The notes under the pieces are model-generated. The model worked only from the letters and a program-made list of their open reading frames with translations, was not told where the DNA came from and searched no databases. A stretch of DNA of 64,000 bases from Paracoccaceae bacterium (GTDB lineage Bacteria; Pseudomonadota; Alphaproteobacteria; Rhodobacterales; Rhodobacteraceae), in NCBI GenBank assembly GCA_022843025.1, contig JALHOL010000007.1, positions 248,001 to 312,000 on the forward strand, written 5' to 3'. Of this stretch, positions 1-9,126 are shown in pieces. Position 1 is the first letter of the stretch; the number at the start of each line of letters is the position of its first letter. Made by a program: the position numbers and the translations under genes.

Positions 1-691
1 CCATCAACCCTTGCCCGCTCGAAATCCCTTCATTCCAACTGCCCGGATAGAACAGCGACAGATAGGCCCCGCCCACCCCCGCAAAGGCCCCGCCCAGCGC
101 GGTCGCCATCGTCCGGATCACCGCAGGCCGCAGCCCCATCGCCCGCGCCGCATCGGTGCTGTCGCCCACCACCCGCAGGATCAGCCCCGGCTTGGTGGAC
201 CGCAGCCCCCAATGCAGCACCAGCGCCGCCGCGATGCCCACCAGAAACAGCACATTCACATTCAGCGCCGCCTGCACCTGCGGCACCTCCGACCACCAGC
301 CGAACGGGATCGACGGCAGGTCAGGCGCCACCGGCTGGATGAAGGGCTTGCCGAAATAGAAGGCCAGCCCCGTCCCCAGCAGCATCATCGCAATCCCGAT
401 GGCGATGTCGTTCACCTTCGCCATCGAACAGATCAGCCCATGCACCAGCCCGAACACTGCGCCCGCCAGCGCCGCCAGCACCACCCCGGCCCAAGGGTCG
501 CCCGTCACCACGGCGGTCGCATAGCCCGCCATGGCGCCAAAGACGAGCGTGCCTTCCAACCCCAGATTGATCCGCCCCGACCGCTCTGTCAGCATCTCGC
601 CCAGCGATACGAACAGGATCGGCGTCGACACCCGGATCGCCCCGCCCAGCACGGCCAGCGGCACGGCCCAAAGGCCAAGGTCATACTCCAT
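1..691 (-). CDS. BMP-type (nucleoside-like) ABC transporter permease 2, partial
   Basis: Second inner-membrane permease of a basic-membrane-protein (BMP) type ABC importer, YufQ/NupQ-like. The reverse strand reads from ATG at 691 through MEYDLGLWAVPLAVLGGAIR and the family signature around NLGLEGTLVFGAM, followed by hydrophobic helices. The C-terminus lies beyond the left edge. Its start is 4 bases after the stop of the upstream permease, so the two are cotranscribed. The family usually imports purine nucleosides; the substrate here is unknown. No ATPase gene is visible in the window and it is probably further left. Family call is secure, substrate is inference. Confidence 0.85.
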   Translation of the reverse strand, partial: MEYDLGLWAVPLAVLGGAIRVSTPILFVSLGEMLTERSGRINLGLEGTLVFGAMAGYATAVVTGDPWAGVVLAALAGAVFGLVHGLICSMAKVNDIAIGIAMMLLGTGLAFYFGKPFIQPVAPDLPSIPFGWWSEVPQVQAALNVNVLFLVGIAAALVLHWGLRSTKPGLILRVVGDSTDAARAMGLRPAVIRTMATALGGAFAGVGGAYLSLFYPGSWNEGISSGQGLM

Positions 692-695
692 CGCC

Positions 696-1775
696 CTACC
701 CCTTTGCCTTGAAGAACGCCAACCGCCCATAGGCCGCGTCCGACATCAGGATCGCCATGAACACGATCCCTTGCAGCACCTGCATCGTGGCATCGGGCAG
801 GTCCATCCGCCGCTGGATCAGGCCCGATGACGCATCAAACCCCGCAAGGAGTATTGCCACCGGAATGATCGCCATCCCGTTATGCCGCGCCAAAAAGGCG
901 ATCAGGATGCCCGTATAGCCATACCCTGCCGCCAGCGACGCATTCGCCGACCCATGCACCGCCGCCACCTCGAAGAACCCTGCAAGCCCTGCACAGGCCC
1001 CGCCCAGCGCGGTAAACCCAAGGATCAGCCGCCCCACCGGCAGGCCCTGCACCTCCGCCGCGCGCACGTTCCCGCCCGCGATCCGCGCTGCAAAGCCCCA
1101 CCGCGTCCGCTCCACCAGAACCCAGGCCACGACGCAGGCTATAGCCCCGAAAACAAGGCCCCAATGCACATCCATTCCGGGGATCATGCCCACCCGCAGC
1201 GCCTCATCCAGCGGCGCGGTCGATGGCTTGTTCAGGCTTTCAGGGTCGCGCAGCGGCCCCTCGACCAGATGGTTCATCAGCGCAATCGCGATATAGGCCA
1301 GCAGCAGGCTTGAAATCGTCTCGTTCACCCCCCGGTAATGGCGCAGCGCCCCGGCCATCCCGATCCAGACCGCGCCCACCGCCATCGCACTTGCCGCCAT
1401 CAGCGGCAGCCCGATCACCGCAGGCACCCCAGCCAGCGGCAAAGCCACCGCCCCGGCGGCCAACCCGCCCAGAACGATGGCCCCCTCGCCCCCGATCACC
1501 ACAAGGCCCAGCCGTGCGGGCAAAGCCACGCACAGCGCCGCCAGCAACAGCGGCGCCGCCCGTGACAGCGTGTTCATCCAAGAAAAGGCCGATCCAAAGG
1601 CCCCTTGCCAGACATAGCCGAAAAACGCGATGGGCGACCGGCCCTGCGTCAGCAGGAAAAGCGCAAACACCGCCAGCCCCGCCAGAAGCGCCAGAACCGG
1701 GATCACCACCGGTTCCGCACGGCGCAGGGCCGCCATGGCCCCGCCCCCTGTCACCTGCGCCTCGACCATCGCCAT
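696..1775 (-). CDS. BMP-type (nucleoside-like) ABC transporter permease 1
   Basis: First inner-membrane permease of the same importer, YufP/NupP-like, 359 aa. Visible features are the N-terminal helix (about residues 20-45), a glycine-rich stretch around VVIGGEGAIVLGGLAAG, the conserved RGVNETISSLLL segment (about 150), and the C-terminal GYGYTGILIAFLAR block. It sits 12 bases after the binding-protein stop and 4 bases before the next permease, giving the order binding protein, permease, permease. Start could alternatively be the internal Met at residue 14. Confidence 0.88.
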   Translation of the reverse strand: MAMVEAQVTGGGAMAALRRAEPVVIPVLALLAGLAVFALFLLTQGRSPIAFFGYVWQGAFGSAFSWMNTLSRAAPLLLAALCVALPARLGLVVIGGEGAIVLGGLAAGAVALPLAGVPAVIGLPLMAASAMAVGAVWIGMAGALRHYRGVNETISSLLLAYIAIALMNHLVEGPLRDPESLNKPSTAPLDEALRVGMIPGMDVHWGLVFGAIACVVAWVLVERTRWGFAARIAGGNVRAAEVQGLPVGRLILGFTALGGACAGLAGFFEVAAVHGSANASLAAGYGYTGILIAFLARHNGMAIIPVAILLAGFDASSGLIQRRMDLPDATMQVLQGIVFMAILMSDAAYGRLAFFKAKG

Positions 1776-1787
1776 CGCCCCGGCCCC

Positions 1788-2945
1788 TTACGACGTCGAC
1801 CCGATCACACCCTCGACAAGGTATCCCATGCCCTCCAGCACCGGATCCGTCTCAAGGAAGGCTTCGCCATCGGCAGCCACCACATTGCCCTGATTGTCCT
1901 TCAGCGGCCCTTTGATCACGCTGAACCCGCCCTTCTCGATCTCGGCCTTCACCGCCTCGAACTGCACGCGTCCTGCCTCCGGCACGGCCGGACCCAGTGG
2001 CGACATCTTGATGAACCCGTCCGCCAGACCGCCGCGCACGAAATTCGGGATCGCCTCACCCGCCAGCGTGGCCGTCACCATGTCCGTATAGACCTTGGCC
2101 CAGTTCCATTCCGCCCCGGTCAGATACTTCTCGGGTGCCAGCGACGACTGATCCGCGTGATAGCCGCAGACGAACGCCCCGCGCCCCGCCGCCGTCTCCA
2201 CCACAACCTTCGGCCCGTCCACATGGCAGGTGATGACGTCGCAGCCCGCATCCACCAGCGCATTCGTGGCCTCGGCCTCTTTCACCGCCAGCGACCATTC
2301 ACCGGTAAAGATCACCTGACAGGTGATCGACGGATCCACCGACCGCGCCCCCAGCAGGAAGGAGTTGATGTTCAGCAGCACCTGCGGAATGGGCTTGGCC
2401 GCGACAAAGCCGATCTTATTTGAAACCGACGCATGCCCCGCCGCGATCCCGTTCAGATACTGCCCCATCCCGATATAGCCGAAATAGCTGCCCGCATTGG
2501 CCGGATGCTTGTCAGCCGACCACAGGCCGCCGCAATGCTGGAACCGCACATCCGGGTTGTTCGGCGCCAGCGTCAGGATATGGGGGTCGAAATAGCCGAA
2601 AGACGTGGGAAACAGCAGCGTCGCCCCGTCCAGATTGATCATGGATTCCATCGACTTCTGCACATCCTGCGTCTCGGGGACATTCTCCTCCTCGACCACA
2701 GTCACGCCTTCCATCGCCTTCACCGCCGCAGCACCGATGGCATGCGACTGGTTATAGCCGAAATCATCCCGCGGGCCGACATAGATGAACCCCACAGTCA
2801 GCCCCGATTGCGCCCGCGCCGCCCCCGGCAGCGCCATGGACAGAGCGGCCATCCCGCCCAACGCAGCAGTGCCGCGCAACAGATCGCGCCGCGACAGCAA
2901 CGCAGGTGTGGCAAGGTGACGGGAGGTCAGGCGGAAATCGGTCAT
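1788..2945 (-). CDS. BMP family ABC transporter substrate-binding protein
   Basis: Periplasmic solute-binding protein of the BMP/PnrA family, 385 aa. The start at 2945 is chosen because GGAGAG lies about 5 bases upstream and the protein then opens with a twin-arginine-like signal (SRRDLLRG, followed by a hydrophobic run and AARAQ) that would deliver it folded to the periplasm. The mature domain begins TVGFIYVGPRDDFGYN and carries the GYIGMGQYLNGIAAG segment typical of the family. It is first in the operon with two permeases and is divergent from a LysR gene, which probably regulates it. Ligand not determinable; nucleosides are the usual family ligand. Confidence 0.9.
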   Translation of the reverse strand: MTDFRLTSRHLATPALLSRRDLLRGTAALGGMAALSMALPGAARAQSGLTVGFIYVGPRDDFGYNQSHAIGAAAVKAMEGVTVVEEENVPETQDVQKSMESMINLDGATLLFPTSFGYFDPHILTLAPNNPDVRFQHCGGLWSADKHPANAGSYFGYIGMGQYLNGIAAGHASVSNKIGFVAAKPIPQVLLNINSFLLGARSVDPSITCQVIFTGEWSLAVKEAEATNALVDAGCDVITCHVDGPKVVVETAAGRGAFVCGYHADQSSLAPEKYLTGAEWNWAKVYTDMVTATLAGEAIPNFVRGGLADGFIKMSPLGPAVPEAGRVQFEAVKAEIEKGGFSVIKGPLKDNQGNVVAADGEAFLETDPVLEGMGYLVEGVIGSTS

Positions 2946-3019
2946 TCGCACTCTCCATGTTGGGGTTCGGGGGCGTGCTGTCCCGGCTGTTTCCCACCGC
3001 GACTCGCCCTTTCGATTGT

Positions 3020-3034
3020 TTCTGCAATGCAGAA
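3020..3034. promoter_or_regulatory. Inverted repeat in divergent BMP/LysR promoter region
   Basis: TTCTGCA-A-TGCAGAA is a perfect 7-bp inverted repeat around one central base in the 156-bp spacer between the BMP binding-protein gene and the divergent LysR gene. A LysR autoregulatory or activation site is the simplest reading; this is inference from position and symmetry. Confidence 0.5.
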
Positions 3035-3063
3035 TGCGGAATTGCACCGATGCCGTCTTGTGC

Positions 3064-3077
3064 TAAGTTTGCACTTA
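3064..3077. promoter_or_regulatory. Second inverted repeat near LysR start
   Basis: TAAGT-N4-ACTTA, a 5-bp inverted repeat about 25 bases upstream of the LysR start codon and overlapping GTGC-N7-GCAC. It could be a second regulator half-site or overlap the LysR promoter. Confidence 0.35.
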
Positions 3078-3101
3078 ACCGCTGCAAGAAATGCATCACT
3101 C

Positions 3102-4007
3102 ATGCGCAACCTCACGCCCCATCAATTCATCGACGTGATCGCCCGCGCAGGCTCCATCCGAAAGGCGGCCGAGGCGCTGGCCATCACCTCCACCGCGCTC
3201 AACCGCCGCGTGCTGGCGCTGGAAGAGGAGCTGGGCGTTCCCATCTTCGAACGCCTGCCGCGCGGCGTGCGCCTCTCCACGGCGGGAGAGCTTCTCGTCA
3301 CCCACCTGCGCCATCAGGCATCGGATTTCGAACGCCTGCGAAGCCAGCTAGCCGATCTCGCCGGCGCGCGGCGCGGCCATGTCTCCATCGCCTGTTCGCA
3401 GGCGCTGCTGCCCTTCTTCCTGCCCGAACAGATCGGCCGCTACCGGCGCGATCATCCCGGCGTCACCTTCGCCGTCCATCTGCGCGACCGCGCCGCCGCC
3501 GAGGCGGCGCTCGTCGCCCATGACGCCGACCTCGCGCTCATCTTCGAACCCATCCGCCTGTCCGAGGTGCAGATCCTCGCCTCCGTCCGCCAGCAGATCC
3601 ACGCCGTGATGGCCGCCGATCACCCGCTTGCCACGCGCGACACTGTCCGCTTGCGCGACTGCGCAGCCTTTCCTGTGGGCCTGCCCACCGCGCAATACGG
3701 CGTGCGCGCGCTGATCGACCTCGCCCTCGTGCGCTTTTCCATCCGCCTGCGCGCGATGCTGGAATCCGACAATTTCGATTTCCTGCGCCGCTACCCCGCG
3801 CAGGAACAGCTCATCTCCTTCCAGATCCCCATCGGCCTGCCCGATGACGCCTCCGCCGAAGGCGTCACCTCCCGCCCCGTCGATACCCGCGACATTCCCG
3901 AAGGCCGCCTCTATCTGTGCCAACTGCGGGGCCGGACCCTCCCCGTCGCCGCCGCCAAATTCGCGGCCCAGGTCGAAGGCTCCCTGCAACAGCGCTACGA
4001 AGGATGA
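3102..4007 (+). CDS. LysR family transcriptional regulator (divergent from BMP transporter)
   Basis: DNA-binding regulator of 301 aa. The N-terminal winged helix-turn-helix is visible (residues about 4-60: AGSIRKAAEALAITSTALNRR, then LEEELGVPIFER and an LSTAGE motif), followed by an effector-binding domain (about 90-300). The ATG at 3102 is used because the HTH begins immediately after it. Being divergent from the BMP transporter across a spacer with palindromes, it most likely controls that operon. Effector unknown. Confidence 0.88.
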   Translation: MRNLTPHQFIDVIARAGSIRKAAEALAITSTALNRRVLALEEELGVPIFERLPRGVRLSTAGELLVTHLRHQASDFERLRSQLADLAGARRGHVSIACSQALLPFFLPEQIGRYRRDHPGVTFAVHLRDRAAAEAALVAHDADLALIFEPIRLSEVQILASVRQQIHAVMAADHPLATRDTVRLRDCAAFPVGLPTAQYGVRALIDLALVRFSIRLRAMLESDNFDFLRRYPAQEQLISFQIPIGLPDDASAEGVTSRPVDTRDIPEGRLYLCQLRGRTLPVAAAKFAAQVEGSLQQRYEG

Positions 4008-4038
4008 CACCGCGCCTCAGCCCGCGCGAACACATCCC

Positions 4039-4911
4039 TTAGCGATGCAACACCTCGGCCAGCAGGGGATTGGGAAACCGCCGCTCCTGCGTGACGGCAA
4101 AGAAGGTCTCGCTGATCCCGTCCAGCCGCGCCGCCTCGACCAGCGCGCCCGATTGCAACTCATCGCGCACCACGATCGGCGGGATGATCGCCAGCCCCGC
4201 ATCCGCCCGCGCCAACAGACGGATCATCGCCATGTCATCCACTTCCGCCGCCAGAATCGGCGTCACCTCCAGCCGCGCCGCCAGCGCGTCAAAGGCCGCG
4301 CGCAACCCCGTCTCGCGCGTCGGCGCGATCAATGGCTGCGTGGCCAGCAACTCGCGCAACCCCAAACGCTCTGCCCCCAACCGCCCCGGCGTCCCGATCA
4401 GGCTGACAGGCTGCTCGTCAATCCGGTGAACCAGCCACTGGCTCGCCGCATCCCGCGCCGGAGCAAGGTTCGTCAGCACCACATCCAGCGCCAACCCCTC
4501 CAACCCGCGCAGCAATTCATCCTGCGACCCAGACCGCAGCACCACTTCCACATCGCCCCGCCCGATCAAAGGCCGCAGGAACTGCATCTGGAAATTCCGC
4601 GACAGCGTCGCCAGCGCCCCCACCCGCAACGCCCGCCGTGCCCGCCCGGTTTCGCGCAAGGTCGCCGTCAGATCATCCACTGTGCGAAAGATCGCCTCGG
4701 CATGGTCCAGCGCGATGCGCCCCGCCTCGGTCAGCACCAACCCCCGCCCCCGCCGCTCAAACAAATCCTGCCCCAGCGACGCCTCCAGCGCGCGCAACTG
4801 CGTCGACAGAGCCGATTGCGACAGGTTCAACCCCCGCGCCGCCCCGGTCAGCGTGCCATCCCCGGCAATCGCCCGGAACAGGCGCAGATGGTGCAGGTTC
4901 AATTGGCTCAT
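4039..4911 (-). CDS. LysR family transcriptional regulator (divergent from dabBA)
   Basis: A 290-aa LysR regulator: HTH at residues 3-60 (GTLTGAARGLNLSQSALSTQ, LEASLGQDLFERRG, LTEAGR) and a periplasmic-binding-protein-like effector domain. It is divergent from the dabB-dabA pair across a short AT-rich spacer with an ATCTA-N8-TAGAT inverted repeat. The arrangement resembles LysR (CbbR/CcmR-like) genes next to inorganic-carbon systems, so control of DAB expression by a carbon-status signal is a reasonable inference. It is convergent with the LysR gene that ends at 4007. Confidence 0.88.
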   Translation of the reverse strand: MSQLNLHHLRLFRAIAGDGTLTGAARGLNLSQSALSTQLRALEASLGQDLFERRGRGLVLTEAGRIALDHAEAIFRTVDDLTATLRETGRARRALRVGALATLSRNFQMQFLRPLIGRGDVEVVLRSGSQDELLRGLEGLALDVVLTNLAPARDAASQWLVHRIDEQPVSLIGTPGRLGAERLGLRELLATQPLIAPTRETGLRAAFDALAARLEVTPILAAEVDDMAMIRLLARADAGLAIIPPIVVRDELQSGALVEAARLDGISETFFAVTQERRFPNPLLAEVLHR

Positions 4912-4960
4912 TGTTCTATCCTATCGAACGTTAAGCCATAATATATGTAATTTTATAAAT

Positions 4961-4978
4961 ATCTAGCAAGCGTTAGAT
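4961..4978. promoter_or_regulatory. Candidate LysR operator upstream of dabB
   Basis: ATCTA-N8-TAGAT, containing a T-N11-A core, 33 to 50 bases before the preferred dabB start. The rest of the spacer (4912-4960) is strikingly AT-rich for this genome, as expected for divergent promoters. Confidence 0.45.
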
Positions 4979-5010
4979 CAGGCGCCATGATCCCTGACCC
5001 GGAGCCTGCC

Positions 5011-6555
5011 ATGACCTCCCTTCCCCTCACCTCTCTCTCCCCGCTCATCTTGCTTGCGGCCGTTCTGCCCTTCCTCGCCCGTCCCGGCCGCCGCCCCGGC
5101 CACCTGCCCGCACTGGCCGAGGCCGCAACCCTTGCCGCTCTCGCACTGTCCCTTGCCGGTCTGGCGCAGCTCTGGGCCAGCGGCGCGCAGGTCCTTGCCT
5201 TGGGCGATACCGCCCTCCTGCGGCTCGACGCCATCAGCGTCACCATGGCGCTCCTTGTGTCCTTTGTCGGCTGGATCGTGGTCCGCTACGCCCGCCGCTA
5301 TCTGGATGGCGAGGCGCGCGAAGGCCGCTTTCACGGCCTCACGCTGGCCGCCATCTCCGCCGTCCTCGTGCTCGTCACCGCGGCCAGCCTGCCGGTTCTG
5401 GTGGCAAGCTTCATCGCCACCGGGCTGGTCCTGCGGCAACTCCTGCTCTTCTACCCCGACCGGGCCGAGGCGCAGCGCGCCGCCGCCAAATTCATCCGCG
5501 TCTGGGGCGCGGGTGACCTTGCCCTCATACTCGCCTCAATTCTGCTGTGGCACAGCTTCGGCACGCTCAACATCGCCGCACTCATCCAGATGGGCAGCCT
5601 TCCCGCCGCCGCGCAGCTCGCCGCAGCCCTTCTCGTCCTTGCCGCCGCGCTGAAAACCGCCGCCTTCCCCCTCCACGGCTGGCTGACCGAGGTGATGGAG
5701 GCCCCCACCCCCGTCTCTGCCCTGCTCCACGCAGGTATCATCAACTCCGGCGGCGTATTGCTAATCACCCTCGCCGGGCTCGTACAGCACAGCCCCGGCG
5801 CCATGGCGGCGCTGGTGATCATTGGCGGCTTCACCGCGCTGTTTGGCGGCCTGGTCATGCTCACACAAAGCGCGGTGAAAACGGCGCTGGCATGGTCCAC
5901 CGTGGCGCAGATGGGCTTCATGCTGCTGCAATGCGGGCTTGGCCTCTGGGCGCTGGCGCTGCTGCACATCGTGGCGCATTCGCTCTACAAGGCACATGCC
6001 TTCCTGTCCTCGGGCGGCGCGGTGCAGGCGGTAAACGCCATTCGCAAACCGGGGCCGGTCGCCGTGCCGGGACTGGCCGCCGTTGCACGCTCTTTCGCGC
6101 TGGCACTGGTGCTCTATGGGGTCGTGGCCACGGGCTTCACACTGCTGGTCGGGGATAAGTCACCGCAGGCTCTGGCGCTCGGGGCCATGCTGATCTTCGG
6201 CGTGTCCTACCTCATCGCGCAAGGTCTGGCCGATGCCGCCCCCGCCGCCCTGACGCAGCGCACCATGGCGGCGTCTGTCGCCACGGCACTGGCCTATTTC
6301 GGCTTTCAGGTCGTGGCGCAAACCATCTGGGGCGCGTCACTGCCCGCCACCCCCGTCGCCGGGGCACTGGAATGGGCTTTGATCGTGCTGGCGATCCTGA
6401 CCTTCGGTCTCGTGGCCTTTGCGCAGGCGCTGTTCCCGCTCTGGGCGCATCACCCCGCCACCGCCGGGCTGCGGGTGCATCTGGCCAACGGTCTATACCT
6501 CAACGCCCTGCTGGATCGCCTGATCGGCGGCTTCCGCACGGCCCCCAAATCCTGA
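5011..6555 (+). CDS. dabB: DabB, proton-channel-like subunit of DAB inorganic-carbon accumulation system
   Basis: Polytopic inner-membrane protein of the NuoL/MrpA antiporter-subunit family (514 aa), partner of DabA. The family core is visible: ALKTAAFPLHGWLTEVMEAPTPVSALLHAG (about residues 215-245, split by position here), then SAVKTALAWSTVAQMGFM and LHIVAHSLYKAHAFLSSG. DabB is thought to use the proton motive force to drive DabA. The start at 5011 has GGAG 6 bases upstream; an in-frame ATG at 4987 lacks a good site. The immediate downstream gene is dabA, and no other Nuo subunits are adjacent, which argues against complex I. Confidence 0.9.
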   Translation: MTSLPLTSLSPLILLAAVLPFLARPGRRPGHLPALAEAATLAALALSLAGLAQLWASGAQVLALGDTALLRLDAISVTMALLVSFVGWIVVRYARRYLDGEAREGRFHGLTLAAISAVLVLVTAASLPVLVASFIATGLVLRQLLLFYPDRAEAQRAAAKFIRVWGAGDLALILASILLWHSFGTLNIAALIQMGSLPAAAQLAAALLVLAAALKTAAFPLHGWLTEVMEAPTPVSALLHAGIINSGGVLLITLAGLVQHSPGAMAALVIIGGFTALFGGLVMLTQSAVKTALAWSTVAQMGFMLLQCGLGLWALALLHIVAHSLYKAHAFLSSGGAVQAVNAIRKPGPVAVPGLAAVARSFALALVLYGVVATGFTLLVGDKSPQALALGAMLIFGVSYLIAQGLADAAPAALTQRTMAASVATALAYFGFQVVAQTIWGASLPATPVAGALEWALIVLAILTFGLVAFAQALFPLWAHHPATAGLRVHLANGLYLNALLDRLIGGFRTAPKS

Positions 6556-6601
6556 TCCCCACATCTCTGCACCTCGGACACACCGATCAAGGAAACCCGA
6601 C

Positions 6602-8983
6602 ATGTTCCTCAAACATACCGCGATTGCCCCCTCCCTCGCCTCGCAGTTTCTCACGGCGGCAGAATCCGCCGCCCGCGCCATCCCCCCGGCTTTTCCGCTG
6701 GATGCCACCGTGGCGGTCAACCCCTTCCTCGGCCAGACCCACAGCGATCTCGCCACCGCATCTGCGCGGCTGGCGCGGGTGTCAGGCGCGCCCCTGACGC
6801 TGCCCCGGGCCGCCCTCGCCGCGCGGGTCACCGCGGGGGAGATCACCGATGACGATCTGGCCGCCGCACTGATCGCCTCCCCTTCGCCGGTCAAGCCGCG
6901 CGATCTGGCATGGCTCAAGGCCCGGATGCACCTGCCCGCCCCCCCACAGGATGCCCTGCCCACCGTCGCCGATCTGGCCGCCCGCGCCACTGGCACCGAT
7001 TGGCCCGCCATCCTCGCCCGCAGCTTCGGCCTCTGGGCGGCAGGCTATTTCGATCGCGGTCAGGCGCTCTGGACGCCGCGCTCGGGCCAAGGCGCCTTTG
7101 CCGCATGGCGGGAATGGGCCACCCATGACCTCACCCCCGAAATCGCAGGCCTGACAGGCTTCAGCGCCTTCGTGGCAGAGGCCCCCGACACCGCCGAACG
7201 CGCCGTCCTGCGCGCTGCCGAACGGCTGGGCCTCACCCTTCCCGCCGCTGAAACCGCCTTCCACCGTTTGCTCGTCGATCTGGGCGGCTGGCCGCAGCAC
7301 GCGCGCTGGCTCTTGTGGCAGGCCGAGTTGAAAGGCGGCACCGACGCCACGCTGACCGATCTTCTGGCCATCCGCCTTCTCTGGGATGAGGCGCTGCTCG
7401 CCCATGCCCCCATCGTGGCCGCCGACTGGACCGCCACCGTCGCCGCCCATGCGGCCGAGGTTGCCGCCACCCCCGATCAGGCCGTCGATGCCATCCTGCA
7501 AGACGCCGCCGAACGCGCGCATCAGCGCAAGCTGGCCGCGCTCCTGTCGGGGCCGGTCCTGCAAACAGGTCGCCCCGCCCTGCAAGCCGCTCTCTGCATC
7601 GACGTCCGGTCCGAAGTTCTGCGCCGCGCGCTGGAATCGCTCGATGGCGGCATCGAAACCCTCGGCTTCGCCGGGTTCTTCGGCCTGCCCGTCGCCCACC
7701 GCCCGCAAGGCACGGATGAGGTGCAGGCCCATCTGCCCGCCCTTCTGAACCCCGCCCTCACCTCCACCAGCCACCCCGGCGCGGCCAGCGAATCCGCCAC
7801 CCGCATCACCGCGCGGGCAAAACGTGCCTGGGGCCGGTTCCGGCAGGCCGCTGTCTCCTCCTTCGCCTTTGTCGAAGCCGCCGGTCCGCTCTACGGCGGC
7901 AAGCTTGTCCGCGATGCGCTGGGTCTGGGGGCAGACGGGCTCACCCCCGGCCCCCTGCCGCAGATCGAAGGTGGCCTGACCGCCGATCAAAAGGCGCAAA
8001 CCGCCGCCGCCGTCCTGCGCGCCATGAGCCTGACCACAGGCCATGCCCGGCTTGTCCTGCTCATCGGCCACGGCGCGCAACTGACCAACAACCCGCATGA
8101 AAGCGCCTACCACTGCGGTGCCTGCTGCGGCCAGACGGGCGAGGTGTCGGCCCGGCTTTTGGCCTGCCTCCTCAACGATCCCGAAACCCGCGCTGGCCTA
8201 CCCGCGCTGGGGCTGACCCTGCCCGCCGACACGCTTTTCGTGGCAGGCCTGCATGATACGGTGACGGACAAGGTCACGCTCTACCGCGACACCCCCGCCC
8301 CCGACCACAGCACAGATCTGGCGCAGGCCGAAAGCTGGCTCGCCACTGCGGGCCACCTCGCCCGCGCTGAACGCGCCCTGCGGCTGCCCGGTGCCACGGC
8401 GCAGAGCATCGCCAAACGCGCCGCTGACTGGGCCGAGCTGCGCCCCGAATGGGGCCTTGCCGGTTGCGCCGCCTTCATCGCCGCCCCCCGCAGCGCCACC
8501 ACCGGGCGCGATCTGGGCGGTCGCGCCTTCCTGCACAGCTATGACTGGACCACCGATCAGGGCTTCGCCACGCTGGAACTGATCCTCACCGCCCCGGTGG
8601 TTGTGGCCAGCTGGATCAGCCTGCAATATTATGGCTCCACCGTCGCGCCGCAGGTCTTTGGCGGCGGCAACAAGCTGATCCACAATGTCGTGGGCGGCAT
8701 CGGCGTGGTCGAAGGCAATGGCGGCCTCCTCCGCCCCGGCCTGCCTTTCCAGACCATCCATGATGGCAACGCCCCCGCCCATGACGCGCTGCGCCTGTCG
8801 GTGATGGTCGAAGCCCCCGCCGACGCCATCACCGCCATCCTGCGCAAGCATGACAGCCTGCGTCAGCTGTTCGATAACGGCTGGCTCCACCTCTTTGCCC
8901 TCACCGACGGGCAGATCACCGCCCGCTACCGCCCGGGGCTGGACTGGGAACCCCAGGGTCCGACGGCCAGCCTCGCCGCCTGA
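6602..8983 (+). CDS. dabA: DabA, zinc-dependent subunit of DAB inorganic-carbon system (DUF2309/UPF0753)
   Basis: Large 793-aa DUF2309 protein with a beta-carbonic-anhydrase-like zinc site. In characterised DabA the ligands are Cys, Asp, His, Cys; here they match C332 and D334 (CIDVRSE), H490 (IGHGAQLTNNP) and C505 (YHCGACCGQ), with the same 15-residue His-Cys spacing as the Halothiobacillus protein. It would hydrate CO2 to bicarbonate on the cytoplasmic side, driven through DabB. It begins 46 bases after dabB, so the two form an operon. The conserved N-terminal FPLDATVAVNPFLGQ segment is intact. Full length. Confidence 0.93.
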   Translation: MFLKHTAIAPSLASQFLTAAESAARAIPPAFPLDATVAVNPFLGQTHSDLATASARLARVSGAPLTLPRAALAARVTAGEITDDDLAAALIASPSPVKPRDLAWLKARMHLPAPPQDALPTVADLAARATGTDWPAILARSFGLWAAGYFDRGQALWTPRSGQGAFAAWREWATHDLTPEIAGLTGFSAFVAEAPDTAERAVLRAAERLGLTLPAAETAFHRLLVDLGGWPQHARWLLWQAELKGGTDATLTDLLAIRLLWDEALLAHAPIVAADWTATVAAHAAEVAATPDQAVDAILQDAAERAHQRKLAALLSGPVLQTGRPALQAALCIDVRSEVLRRALESLDGGIETLGFAGFFGLPVAHRPQGTDEVQAHLPALLNPALTSTSHPGAASESATRITARAKRAWGRFRQAAVSSFAFVEAAGPLYGGKLVRDALGLGADGLTPGPLPQIEGGLTADQKAQTAAAVLRAMSLTTGHARLVLLIGHGAQLTNNPHESAYHCGACCGQTGEVSARLLACLLNDPETRAGLPALGLTLPADTLFVAGLHDTVTDKVTLYRDTPAPDHSTDLAQAESWLATAGHLARAERALRLPGATAQSIAKRAADWAELRPEWGLAGCAAFIAAPRSATTGRDLGGRAFLHSYDWTTDQGFATLELILTAPVVVASWISLQYYGSTVAPQVFGGGNKLIHNVVGGIGVVEGNGGLLRPGLPFQTIHDGNAPAHDALRLSVMVEAPADAITAILRKHDSLRQLFDNGWLHLFALTDGQITARYRPGLDWEPQGPTASLAA

Positions 8984-9012
8984 CCCGCCATTTCCCTTCC
9001 CTGCAGCAGCAA

Positions 9013-9031
9013 GCGGCGCCCCCCGCGCCGC
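9013..9031 (+). terminator. GC-rich hairpin downstream of dabA
   Basis: GCGGCGC-CCCCC-GCGCCGC, a 7-bp perfect stem about 30 bases after the dabA stop. No T-run follows, so it may be a pause or RNA-stability structure rather than an intrinsic terminator. Confidence 0.4.
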
Positions 9032-9076
9032 CTGCAACCCACCGCCAAAAGAACCAACGCGATGGCATAAAATCGC

Positions 9077-9104
9077 TTGAACGGTTGGCCTGCCTCGGTA
9101 TGCT
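9077..9104 (+). promoter_or_regulatory. Candidate sigma-70-like promoter for the SCHIC-BLUF operon
   Basis: TTGAAC, 16-base spacer, TATGCT, about 23 bases before the start codon of the SCHIC protein; GGGGAGA ribosome-binding site follows at 9114-9120. Separates this operon from dabA. No TGT-N12-ACA (PpsR-type) site was seen in the spacer. Confidence 0.35.
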
Positions 9105-9126
9105 CAACCTCTAGGGGAGAATTGCG

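Noticed and set aside
5011-6555. Complex I subunit NuoL/ND5
   Set aside because: Smaller than NuoL, no other nuo genes adjacent, and paired with DUF2309; DabB fits better.
8984-9126. PpsR-type TGT-N12-ACA site upstream of the SCHIC-BLUF operon
   Set aside because: No TGT triplet with a matching ACA partner at the right spacing was found in this spacer.
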